The translations under genes and the position numbers were made by a program. From Arthrobacter sp. AQ5-05 (lineage in GTDB: Bacteria; Actinomycetota; Actinomycetes; Actinomycetales; Micrococcaceae), in assembly GCF_003287975.1 (NCBI RefSeq), contig NZ_QMKQ01000001.1, positions 434,001 through 498,000 of the forward strand: DNA of 64,000 nucleotides. The letters run 5' to 3'. Each line of letters starts with the position of its first letter. The stretch's first letter is position 1. Positions 43,025 through 51,279 of this stretch are shown in pieces. The notes beneath the pieces were generated by a model. The model saw only the letters and a program-made list of their open reading frames with translations. It was not told the origin of the DNA and made no database searches.

Positions 43025-43055
43025 TTCCCCAATGCGGGAGCAGGGGCGCTAGACT
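43025..43055 (+). promoter_or_regulatory. Promoter of the ileS leader
   Basis: TTCCCC at 43025-43030 and TAGACT at 43050-43055 with a 19-nt spacer. Transcription would start near 43062, just before the T-box stem I. Confidence 0.45.
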
Positions 43056-43062
43056 GGGAGGC

Positions 43063-43316
43063 ATCACGACGTCGACCCGGCAATCACCGGCGAGTCCTTG
43101 GAAGAACGGCAGCTTCGCCCTCGCGCGCGCAGCCAAGTAGAACCAAGCGGGTAAGCCCGTCACAGCAGTCAACGAGCGGCCCGATCCGGCCCCGGGGCAT
43201 CCCGGGTGGAGAAGGCAAGCGGGGTGGTACCGCGAGGTGGAGTATCCGCATACTTGACCATCGTCCCTGTGTTGGAGAACGCCTAAGCGCGAACACGCGC
43301 CTTCGATCACCAGGAC
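43063..43316 (+). promoter_or_regulatory. T-box riboswitch of ileS, short stem-I (translational) type
   Basis: The conserved T-box sequence AGCGGGGTGGTACCGCG lies at 43218-43234, with UGGU at 43225-43228 to pair with the uncharged tRNA 3' end. Near the 5' end, CCGG-CAATCA-CCGG forms a small stem whose loop displays ATC (43083-43085), the isoleucine specifier. The short stem I and absence of a terminator before the start match the actinobacterial ileS T-boxes that act on translation by exposing the Shine-Dalgarno. Uncharged tRNA-Ile would raise IleS synthesis. Confidence 0.9.
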
Positions 43317-43324
43317 TGCCGCAG

Positions 43325-46300
43325 ATGACCAGCTACCCCAAGGCCTCGACCGACCCCCATGGCACGACGCCATCCTCTCCCCGTTTCCCGGAGATCGAGG
43401 AGCGGGTCCTTTCCTACTGGAAAAACGACGAAACCTTCCAGGCCTCCATCGATGCCCGCGATGCCGGTGTCGACGGCGCCAACGAGTTCGTCTTCTATGA
43501 CGGCCCTCCCTTCGCCAACGGCCTGCCGCACTACGGCCACCTGCTCACCGGCTACGTCAAGGACCTGGTGGCCCGCTATCGGACCCAGCGCGGATCGCGG
43601 GTGGAGCGCCGCTTCGGCTGGGACACCCACGGACTGCCGGCAGAGCTCGAGGCCATGAAGCAGCTGGGCATGAGCGACAAGGCGCAGATCGAGGCCATGG
43701 GCATCGACAAGTTCAACGACGCCTGCCGCACCTCGGTGATGAAGTACGCCGACGAGTGGCAGGACTACGTCACCCGCCAGGCACGCTGGGTCGACTTCGA
43801 GAACGACTACAAGACGTTGAACGTCGAGTACATGGAATCGGTCATCTGGGCCTTCAAGCAGCTGCACGACAAGGGCCTGACCTACAAGGGCTTCCGCGTG
43901 CTGCCGTACTGCTGGAAGGACGAGACCCCGCTGTCCAACCACGAGCTGCGCATGGACGACGACGTCTACAAGGACCGCCAGGACCAGACCGTCACCGTCT
44001 CCTTCCCGCTGCTGGCCGGCGAGTCCGAGATCTCCCGGGAGCTCGCGGGCGTGCAGGCGCTGGCCTGGACCACCACCCCGTGGACGCTGCCGACCAACCT
44101 GGCCCTGGCCGTGGGCCCGGACGTCGTCTACGCGGTGCTGCCCGCCGGTGAAAACGGCGTGAAGGCCTCCAATGCCACCGGCGACTTCATGCTCGCCGAG
44201 GACCTGCTCGGCGCCTACGCCAAGGACCTGGGCTACGCCGATGCCGCCGCCGCCAAGGAAGCGGTCACCGGCCGCTACACCGGCAAGGACCTGGCGGGCA
44301 TCAGGTACACCCCGCTGTGGGACACCTTCACCGACACCGAGACCTGGAACACCGCGCAAGCCTGGCAGCTGCTGGTCGCCGACTACGTCACCACCACCGA
44401 CGGCACCGGCATCGTCCACCAGGCCCCGGCCTACGGCGAGGAGGACCAGAAGATCTGCGAGGCCGCCGGCATCCCGGTGATCCTCTCGATCGACGAGGGC
44501 GCGAAGTTCCTGCCGGTGTTCAAGGGCGGGGAGCTGGCCGAGATCGTCGGCGTGCAGGTGTTCGAGGCCAACAAGGCCATCACCAACATCCTGAAGGACG
44601 ACGCGCGGCTCATCAAGCAGGCCTCCTTCGAACACTCCTACCCGCACTGCTGGCGCTGCCGCACCCCGCTGATCTACCGCGCGATCTCCTCCTGGTACGT
44701 CGAGGTCACCAAGGTCAAGGACCGCATGCTTGAGCTGAACCAGCAGATCAACTGGATCCCGGAGAACGTCAAGGACGGCCAGTTCGGCAAGTGGCTGGCC
44801 AACGCCCGGGACTGGTCGATTTCCCGCAACCGCTACTGGGGTTCCCCGATCCCGGTGTGGGAATGCGACGGCGCCGAATGCACCCACCGCGAGGTCTACG
44901 GTTCGCTGGCCGAAATCAAGGAAAGCTTCGGCCGGCTGCCGCTGAACCACCAGGGCGCCCCGGACCTGCACCGCCCGTTCATCGACGACCTGGTCAAGGC
45001 GCACGAGGGTTGCGCCGATGCCGGCACGCTGCGCCGCGTCGAGGACGTGCTGGATGTCTGGTTCGACTCCGGGTCGATGCCCTACGCCCAGGCGCACTAC
45101 CCGTTCGAGAACAAGGAGTGGTTCGACACCCACCACCCGGCGGACTTCATTGTCGAATACATCGGGCAGACCCGCGGCTGGTTCTACACCATGCACGTGC
45201 TCTCCACCGCGCTCTTTGACCGCCCCGCGTACAAGAACGTGATCAGCCACGGCATCGTGCTGGGCTCCGACGGGGCGAAGATGTCCAAGTCGCTGAAGAA
45301 CTACCCGGACGTCAACGAGGTCCTTGACCGCGACGGATCCGATGCGATGCGCTGGTTCCTGATGGCCTCCCCGATCCTGCGCGGCGGCAACCTGGTCGTC
45401 ACCGAGCAGGGCATCCGCGAGGGCGTGCGCCAGGTGCTGCTGCCCATGTGGAACGTCTGGCACTTCTTCTGCCTGTACACCAACGCCGCGAACCACGGCG
45501 CCGGATACCAGGCGAAGCCGACCTATTCCGCCGCGGATCCGCTGGATGCCTACATGCTCGCGGCCACCGGGGACCTGGTCCGCGAGGTGACGGCGAAGCT
45601 CGATGCCTACGACATCTCCGACGCCGCCGAAACCATCCGCCAATACATGGACACGCTGACCAACTGGTACGTGCGCCGCAGCCGCCAGCGCTTCTTCGAC
45701 GAGGACACCAGCGCGTTCGACACCCTGTACACCGCCCTGGAGACCCTGACCCGCGTGAGCGCCCCGCTGCTGCCGCTGGCATCCGAGGAAATCTGGCGCG
45801 GGCTCACCGGCGGACGCTCGGTGCACCTGGTGCAATGGCCGGACGCCAACCTCTTCGGCCGCAACGACGAGCTGATCGCCGCGATGGAAACCACCCGCAA
45901 GATCGCCTCGGTCGGTTCCTCGCTGCGCAAGGGCGCGAACCTGCGCGTGCGCCTGCCGCTGGCCGGGATGACCGTCGCGGTGCCGGGTGCCGCGGCGCTG
46001 GAGGGGACCTTCGCGAGCATCATCGCCGACGAGTTGAACCTGCGCTCGCTCACGCTCATCGACGCGGCCGATGCCGACGCCTCCGAGTACGGCATCAGCC
46101 AGCGCCTGGTCGTCAACGCCCGGGCCGCCGGTCCGCGCCTGGGCAAGAACGTGCAGGTGGCGATCAAGGGCGCCAAGTCCGGGGACTGGTCGGTGGACGA
46201 TGCGGGAACCGTCACCGCCGGCGGCCTGGCCCTGGAGGAACACGAATACACGCTCGAAACCGTCGTTCAAGCCACCGGGGACGAGGAGAAAATCGCCGCG

Positions 46301-46630
46301 GCGGTGCTGCCCGGCGGCGGCTTCCTGGTGCTTGACACGCTTGTCACGCCGGAACTTGCCGCCGAGGGCACGGCCCGGGACATGATCCGCGCCATCCAGT
46401 CCGCCCGCAAGGACGCGGACCTGCAGGTCAGCGACCGCATCCGCACCGAAATCACCGCCGACGCCGCAACCGTCGCCGCGCTGCACGCCAACGCCGAACT
46501 GATCAAGGGCGAAACGCTCAGCACCGGGCTGGTCCTGGTGACCGGCGACGACGGGATGGCGCCCGCCGTCAGCGTCGAGACCGTGGCCGAGGCCGAAGCC
46601 GCCGACAAGGAAATGGGACCCACCACATGA
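43325..46630 (+). CDS. ileS: Isoleucyl-tRNA synthetase, type 2 (eukaryote-like)
   Basis: 1101-residue class I synthetase. HIGH-type motif HYGH in PPFANGLPHYGHLLTGYVKD near residue 60, editing domain with WTTTPWTLPTNLAL near residue 250, GQTRGWFYTMHVLS near 615, and KMSKSLKNYPDVNEV near 655. Length and the KNYPD extension place it with the larger eukaryote-like IleRS of mycobacteria, a class known for low mupirocin sensitivity. I chose the ATG at 43325, downstream of the T-box with CCAGGA upstream. folC overlaps its stop (ATGA). Confidence 0.95.
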   Translation: MTSYPKASTDPHGTTPSSPRFPEIEERVLSYWKNDETFQASIDARDAGVDGANEFVFYDGPPFANGLPHYGHLLTGYVKDLVARYRTQRGSRVERRFGWDTHGLPAELEAMKQLGMSDKAQIEAMGIDKFNDACRTSVMKYADEWQDYVTRQARWVDFENDYKTLNVEYMESVIWAFKQLHDKGLTYKGFRVLPYCWKDETPLSNHELRMDDDVYKDRQDQTVTVSFPLLAGESEISRELAGVQALAWTTTPWTLPTNLALAVGPDVVYAVLPAGENGVKASNATGDFMLAEDLLGAYAKDLGYADAAAAKEAVTGRYTGKDLAGIRYTPLWDTFTDTETWNTAQAWQLLVADYVTTTDGTGIVHQAPAYGEEDQKICEAAGIPVILSIDEGAKFLPVFKGGELAEIVGVQVFEANKAITNILKDDARLIKQASFEHSYPHCWRCRTPLIYRAISSWYVEVTKVKDRMLELNQQINWIPENVKDGQFGKWLANARDWSISRNRYWGSPIPVWECDGAECTHREVYGSLAEIKESFGRLPLNHQGAPDLHRPFIDDLVKAHEGCADAGTLRRVEDVLDVWFDSGSMPYAQAHYPFENKEWFDTHHPADFIVEYIGQTRGWFYTMHVLSTALFDRPAYKNVISHGIVLGSDGAKMSKSLKNYPDVNEVLDRDGSDAMRWFLMASPILRGGNLVVTEQGIREGVRQVLLPMWNVWHFFCLYTNAANHGAGYQAKPTYSAADPLDAYMLAATGDLVREVTAKLDAYDISDAAETIRQYMDTLTNWYVRRSRQRFFDEDTSAFDTLYTALETLTRVSAPLLPLASEEIWRGLTGGRSVHLVQWPDANLFGRNDELIAAMETTRKIASVGSSLRKGANLRVRLPLAGMTVAVPGAAALEGTFASIIADELNLRSLTLIDAADADASEYGISQRLVVNARAAGPRLGKNVQVAIKGAKSGDWSVDDAGTVTAGGLALEEHEYTLETVVQATGDEEKIAAAVLPGGGFLVLDTLVTPELAAEGTARDMIRAIQSARKDADLQVSDRIRTEITADAATVAALHANAELIKGETLSTGLVLVTGDDGMAPAVSVETVAEAEAADKEMGPTT

Positions 46631-47991
46631 GCAACACCTTTGACAGGTTCTCGGTCCAGAGCGTGTACGCCGAGCTGTTGGCGCGCGCACCGGAGAACAA
46701 GATCGAACCGCGCATGGAACCGATGCGCCGGGCCATGGAGATCCTGGGGGAGCCGAACAAGGCCTTCCCGATCATCCACGTCACCGGCACCAACGGGAAG
46801 ACCAGCACCGCACGGATGATCGAGTCCCTGCTGCGCGCCCACGACCTGCGCACCGGACGCTACTCCTCACCGCACCTGGTCTCGGTCACCGAACGCATCG
46901 CGATCGACGGCGAGTCGGTGGACGATGAGACGTTCGTGCGGATCTGGGACGAGATCCGCCCCTACCTGCAGATCGTCGACGACGAGCTCACCGCCAACGG
47001 CGAGAACCGGCTGACCTACTTCGAGGCCGTGACCATCCTGGGGTTCGCGATCTTCGCCGACACCCCGGTGGACGTGGCGATCGTCGAGGTCGGGCTGGGC
47101 GGGATCACCGACGCCACCAACGTGGGCGACGGGCAGGTCTCGGTGTTCACCCCGATCTCCCTGGACCACACCGACCTGTTGGGCGACACCACCGAGCTGA
47201 TCGCACAGGAGAAGGCGGGGATCCTCAAGCCCGGCGGGTTCCTGGTCTCCTCCGCGCAGCCGGCCGATGCCGCGCAGGTGCTGCTGGAAAGGGCCCTCGA
47301 ACTCGAGGTGCCCTACCGTTTCGAGGGCGTCGAGTTCGGCGTCGAGAACCGCACGGTCGCCGTCGGCGGCCAGCAGCTGGACATCCAGGGCCTGGCCGGG
47401 CGCTACCCGGGCATCCTGCTGCCGCTGCACGGCGAGCACCAGGCGCAGAACGCCGCCGTCGCCCTGGCCGCGGTGGAGGCTTTCATCGGCGGCGGGGAAA
47501 CCGCACTGAACCACGATTTGGTGATGGAGGGCTTCGGCGCCGCCACCAGCCCCGGCCGTCTCGAGGTCATCCGCAAGGCCCCGACGGTGCTGCTCGATGC
47601 CGGGCACAACCCCGACGGCATCCGCGCCTCCGCGAAGGCGGTGAAGGAGTCCTTCGGGTTCTCCACGCTGGTGCTGGTCATCGGGATCCTGGCCGAAAAG
47701 GACGCCCCGGCGATGCTGGCGCAGCTGCGCGAGGACTACCTGGACCTCACCGAGGACATCTGCATCACCCAGTCCAATTCCCCGCGCGCCATCCCGGCCG
47801 GCGAACTGGCCGCCATGGCGCTGGAGGCCGGGTTCAACGAGGAGGACATCTTCGTGACCGAACGCCTTGACGACGCCCTGGAATGGGCCGTCGGGCGCGC
47901 CGAGGCCTCCGAGGACTTCGGCGGCGGGGTGCTGGTCACCGGGTCCATCACGCTGGTCGGCGAGGCCCGCATGCTGCTGGGAGGAAAGTAG
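46627..47991 (+). CDS. folC: Folylpolyglutamate/dihydrofolate synthase
   Basis: 454-residue Mur-ligase-family enzyme that adds glutamates to folates (and possibly dihydropteroate). ATP motif HVTGTNGKTSTARMIESLL near residue 58, the folate motif YSSPHLVSVTERI near 79, VEVGLGGITDATN near 157, and DAGHNPDGIRASAKAV near 321. It is translationally coupled to ileS. The order ileS-folC-DUF4233-ndk is an actinobacterial variant of valS-folC. Confidence 0.95.
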   Translation: MSNTFDRFSVQSVYAELLARAPENKIEPRMEPMRRAMEILGEPNKAFPIIHVTGTNGKTSTARMIESLLRAHDLRTGRYSSPHLVSVTERIAIDGESVDDETFVRIWDEIRPYLQIVDDELTANGENRLTYFEAVTILGFAIFADTPVDVAIVEVGLGGITDATNVGDGQVSVFTPISLDHTDLLGDTTELIAQEKAGILKPGGFLVSSAQPADAAQVLLERALELEVPYRFEGVEFGVENRTVAVGGQQLDIQGLAGRYPGILLPLHGEHQAQNAAVALAAVEAFIGGGETALNHDLVMEGFGAATSPGRLEVIRKAPTVLLDAGHNPDGIRASAKAVKESFGFSTLVLVIGILAEKDAPAMLAQLREDYLDLTEDICITQSNSPRAIPAGELAAMALEAGFNEEDIFVTERLDDALEWAVGRAEASEDFGGGVLVTGSITLVGEARMLLGGK

Positions 47992-47996
47992 GAACC

Positions 47997-48458
47997 ATGG
48001 CGAAAATGACCAAGGCGCAACGCGAATGGCGCCCCGGAATGCCCAAGAAGCCGCGCTCGACGCGTGTGATGTTCGCCTCCACGGTGCTCACGCTCGAGGC
48101 CTTCCTGGTGCTCTTCGTGGCGCTGGCCTTCTACGGGCTGAACCGCGACACGCTCTCCCCGGTGCTGGTCCTGGGCCTCGGCGCGGTGGTCGCGCTGGTG
48201 TGCATCCTCACCTGCGCGCTGCTGAAAAAACCGCTGGGATACGCGATCGGATGGGGCCTGCAGCTGCTGTTGATCCTCTCCGGGTTCCTGTTGACCTCGA
48301 TGTTCTTCATCGGCGCGGCCTTCGCCGCGACCTGGTGGTACGCGGTCACCAAGGGCCGGGCCCTGGACCTGGAAACGGCACGCCGGGCGCGCGAGCAGGA
48401 AGCCTGGGACGAGGCTCACCCGCAGGAACATCCCGGCGCACCGAGTGCCCAACCGTAG
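47997..48458 (+). CDS. DUF4233 membrane protein
   Basis: 153-residue protein with a basic N-terminus (MAKMTKAQREWRPGMPKKPR) and four hydrophobic helices at about residues 24-42, 50-70, 78-98 and 100-118. It corresponds in position and topology to the DUF4233 protein found between folC and ndk in actinobacteria (Rv2446c in M. tuberculosis). Function unknown. It lies 5 nt after folC with GTAGGA as binding site. The open frame upstream within folC is a shadow. Confidence 0.82.
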   Translation: MAKMTKAQREWRPGMPKKPRSTRVMFASTVLTLEAFLVLFVALAFYGLNRDTLSPVLVLGLGAVVALVCILTCALLKKPLGYAIGWGLQLLLILSGFLLTSMFFIGAAFAATWWYAVTKGRALDLETARRAREQEAWDEAHPQEHPGAPSAQP

Positions 48459-48508
48459 AATCAAGACCAACGACAATTTGCAGCACACAGAACGAAGGAG
48501 CCGCCTCC

Positions 48509-48925
48509 ATGGCCATTGAACGCACCCTGATCCTGATCAAGCCCGACGGCGTCAAGCGCCAGCTGACCGGGCAGATCCTGTCCCGCATCGAAGCCAAGGG
48601 CTACGTGATCTCCGAACTCAAGCAGGTCTTGGCGACCCGCGAACTGCTCGAGGCACACTACGAGGAGCACGTGGGCAAGCCGTTCTACGAGCCGCTGGTC
48701 GAATTCATGGCCTCGGGCCCGCTCGTGGCGATCATCGCCGAGGGCCATAACGTGATCCCCGGCTTCCGCTCGCTGGCCGGCACCACCGACCCGACCACCG
48801 CGGCACCGGGCACCATCCGCGGGGACCTGGGCCGCGACTGGGGCCTGAAGGTCCAGCAGAACCTGGTCCACGGCTCGGACTCGGTCGAGTCCGCGGCACG
48901 CGAAATCGGCATCTGGTTCGCCTAG
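48509..48925 (+). CDS. ndk: Nucleoside diphosphate kinase
   Basis: 138-residue NDK exchanging the gamma-phosphate between NTPs and NDPs. RTLILIKPDGVKRQLTGQI at the N-terminus, the nucleotide site GTTDPTTAAPGTIRGD near residue 92, and the phospho-His in NLVHGSDSVESA near residue 117. GAAGGAG lies 9 nt before the ATG. It is the last gene of the ileS-folC-DUF4233 unit, closed by a strong terminator. Confidence 0.96.
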   Translation: MAIERTLILIKPDGVKRQLTGQILSRIEAKGYVISELKQVLATRELLEAHYEEHVGKPFYEPLVEFMASGPLVAIIAEGHNVIPGFRSLAGTTDPTTAAPGTIRGDLGRDWGLKVQQNLVHGSDSVESAAREIGIWFA

Positions 48926-48954
48926 ATCCGCGGCGCCGACCCGGCGCCGACACG

Positions 48955-49006
48955 GGGTCCGGCCCGCAGCCTTCCGCCCACGGAAGGCTGCGGGCCGGAC
49001 CCTTTT
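48955..49006 (+). terminator. Terminator of the ileS-ndk operon
   Basis: GGGTCCGGCCCGCAGCCTTCCG and its complement form a 22-bp stem with loop ccca, followed by TTTT. Confidence 0.92.
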
Positions 49007-49096
49007 GCGTGGGCGGGAACGGTTCCCTGCCCGCACTCGTACATATGAGCAGATGAGCCCGGGATTCCGGGACGGAGATGAGCGGGCGGGCGTGGC

Positions 49097-49621
49097 GTGG
49101 AAACGTCGAAAAAGAACGAAGCGGCCAGCCAATGGCCCCATTTTGCGCCCCCGCGGATCGCGGCTGCGCGCCGCCTTGGGGGGCCGGCGCGTTGCCGCTG
49201 GCCGGGTGTGCCCAGGGAACGCCGGCCCAAACCCCGCAGGCGGACCTGCAGCCGCTGCTCGAGGCCATCGAGGCCTCCGCAACCCGCAGCGTTTCCCTCG
49301 GGGAGGTCTATGGCCAGGAGCGGGACTTCGACCGGGCCGTGGCCATCTGTCCCTAACATGGCACCGGACGACGTCGAACTGGCGCTGGGGTTCGAGTGGG
49401 ACGGGACGGCAGCCCTGCCGCTGCAGGGCGAAGGACATGGCGGCCTGCTGCTGGCCCGGGACTCGGGCGTCGTTGCGACCCTGCTGGCAGACAGGACGGA
49501 ACCGGATTTCTGTGCCGCGCCGGATGCCGCGGGAGCCCGGATCTCGCCCGGGCAGGTCCTGGGGTTCACGCCCGGGCCCGGCTCCACCTGGGATGCCGGT
49601 GGGAAAGGCACGCTTCGCTAG
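49097..49621 (+). pseudogene. Frameshifted lipoprotein gene
   Basis: Two adjacent frames together read as one protein. Frame A contains the lipobox ALPLAGCAQG and continues to ERDFDRAVAICP followed by TAA at 49354-49356. Reading one base on gives CPNMAPDDVELALGFEWDG and runs to TAG at 49621. Removing one C of CCC restores the fusion. Upstream, restoring one G in the G6 run at about 49176 would join a signal-like start (KKNEAASQWP, RIAAARRLGG) to the lipobox. The GTG at 49097 is the likely original start. It is either decayed, a sequencing error, or frameshift-dependent. Confidence 0.5.
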
Positions 49622-49631
49622 GTGCGCCCGC

Positions 49632-50090
49632 TCAGGGCCGGGCGCCGCGGGCGCGGAGCAGGTGTCGGAGAACCAAGTCCACGCCAAGGGCCAGCACGGT
49701 CCCGAGTCCGTAGGCGAGCAGGTCCAGCGGAACGAAGGTGGTGCCCAGCACCAGCCGCACCGGCGGGAAGGATGCGGCGAGGTTCGTCGGGATGTCGGTG
49801 AGCTGCAAGAGCTCGATGAACACGCAGAACACCAGGGCAGCCAGCGCGTTGGCCACGTGCCCGGCGCGCGGGCGCAGGAAGGTCGCCAGCACATAGATCA
49901 GCACCGCGTAAATGACCCCGCCGGCCACATCCGCCGCCAGCCCCGAACCGAGGAACCTGGCACCCAGGCCCAGGGCAATGACCGGCAGCACGCAGGCGGC
50001 CGCGCCCACGCGGCGGGAGAATGCAGCTGCCGCGGGGGAGCGAGGGATCTTCGCGGTGGCCGCGGAAGCCGGCACGGGCTCAGGCGCCAA
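49632..50090 (-). CDS. DUF2809 family membrane protein
   Basis: 152-residue protein with four hydrophobic helices. DVAGGVIYAVLIYVLATFLRP, CVFIELLQLTDIP and FVPLDLLAYGLGTVLALG match the DUF2809 pattern, a VanZ-like small membrane family of unknown role. The first 27 residues are Ala/Pro-rich. Its ATG overlaps the end of the VKOR gene by 11 nt, so it is translated from the same transcript. Confidence 0.82.
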   Translation of the reverse strand: MAPEPVPASAATAKIPRSPAAAAFSRRVGAAACVLPVIALGLGARFLGSGLAADVAGGVIYAVLIYVLATFLRPRAGHVANALAALVFCVFIELLQLTDIPTNLAASFPPVRLVLGTTFVPLDLLAYGLGTVLALGVDLVLRHLLRARGARP

Positions 50091-50709
50091 AGAAGGCGCC
50101 GGGGAATCGCAGCACGATGCTGGCCGCGGTGAGCACCAAAAGCACGATGACCGCGACCCAGGTCCACTCGGCGACGGCCTTGCGCACCGGAACCGACGCC
50201 GGGATCACCCCGTGGGCGATGTTGCGTGCGGTGGTGTAGAGGAACATCGGGATCATCATCGCCCACACCACCATGCAGTACAGGCACAGCGCGTTGATCT
50301 CATACAGCGCCTGGGACCAGAGCCAGATAATGAACACCATCGCGAGGGACACCCCGATCTGGACGCCGATCCAGTACCAGTGGGCAAAGCGCGCCCCGGC
50401 CAGCAGCGCCATGCCGATGGTGATCACGACGCCGAAGCCGACGATGCCCAAGAACGGGTTGGGGAAGCCCAGCAGCGCGGCCTGGGAGGATTTCATGACG
50501 GTGCCGCAGGAGACCCAGGGGTTGAAGTCGCAGGAGGTGACGTAGTCCGGGTTCCTGTACAGCGCGATGCGCTCGAGCACCAGGATTCCCGAGGCGATCC
50601 AGGCCACCGCGCCGGTGAGCACCAGGAACAGGCCGAAGCCCCGTGCCTGGGCCAGGCGGGGCAGCTGTTGCCCGTTGCTTGGCGGCGCTGCGGTGTCGGA
50701 TTTGCTCAT
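50080..50709 (-). CDS. Vitamin K epoxide reductase (VKOR) family protein
   Basis: 209-residue four/five-helix membrane oxidoreductase that reoxidises DsbA-type thiol oxidases, passing electrons to menaquinone. The loop cysteine pair is in TSCDFNPWVSCGTVMKSS and the quinone-site CxxC is CLYC near residue 152. The family Ser/Asn/Pro block ...LLGFPNPFLGIVGFG is present. GAGGGAGC precedes the ATG at 50709; the longer upstream frame is not protein-like. It is paired with the DUF2809 gene rather than with a DsbA or thioredoxin partner. Confidence 0.9.
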   Translation of the reverse strand: MSKSDTAAPPSNGQQLPRLAQARGFGLFLVLTGAVAWIASGILVLERIALYRNPDYVTSCDFNPWVSCGTVMKSSQAALLGFPNPFLGIVGFGVVITIGMALLAGARFAHWYWIGVQIGVSLAMVFIIWLWSQALYEINALCLYCMVVWAMMIPMFLYTTARNIAHGVIPASVPVRKAVAEWTWVAVIVLLVLTAASIVLRFPGAFFGA

Positions 50710-51279
50710 CGTGTGCTCCCTCGTGGCTGGTGGTTCTTCCCCCGGCGCGGCCACCGGCATCCGGCACACGTGCCACGCCGGGCCGGGATTTGTTGCTGGC
50801 CCCGGTTGAAGTCTAGTGGCCGCCGCCGCCCGCGCCCGTGCCCCGCGCCGCGCGTGCGACAACCGGCGGGGCAATGCCGCCGGGCGCCGCGTGTCGCCGA
50901 TGTTCGGGTCGGCGGCATCCTTCGGCGTGTCGGTATGAGACAATTGCAGTGGTTGTTCGTGGATCCACAGTCTGCTTTCAACCCAACGACAGGCTTTCAA
51001 GCCCGATTGCGATGCATCTGCTGCCAAGAGACCGCCTATACGAAGGTCTTCAGCGAATACCGCAATATGGTCGCCGCAACGTAAAGCGGCTTGCTTGGAA
51101 AAGCGCCGTTGGTCTTGCACGGATGCCGCGCCCCCCATAGTTGGGTAGGCGCACCCGGGCCGGGCATATCAAAGGACTTCCGCTGGGACACGCGGCCACA
51201 AGGCCCGGTCCAGCGAACCAACCAGGGGCGAACAGCTATCTGTGGGAGCGTTCGACCCGCCGAGGAGCACTCTTTTAAC
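50710..51279 (+). other. Long leader / intergenic region before rne
   Basis: 570 bases between the divergent VKOR gene and rne. The 300 bases nearest rne are less GC-rich and lack coding character, suggesting a long rne 5' UTR; RNase E/G genes often autoregulate through such leaders. I could not settle a promoter. No T-box or known riboswitch motif was recognised. Confidence 0.4.

Noticed and set aside
43307-46690. 1127-residue open frame antisense to ileS
   Set aside because: It is a GC-rich shadow of ileS: composition is Gly/Val/His/Arg-rich with no family motifs, and ileS itself is certain.
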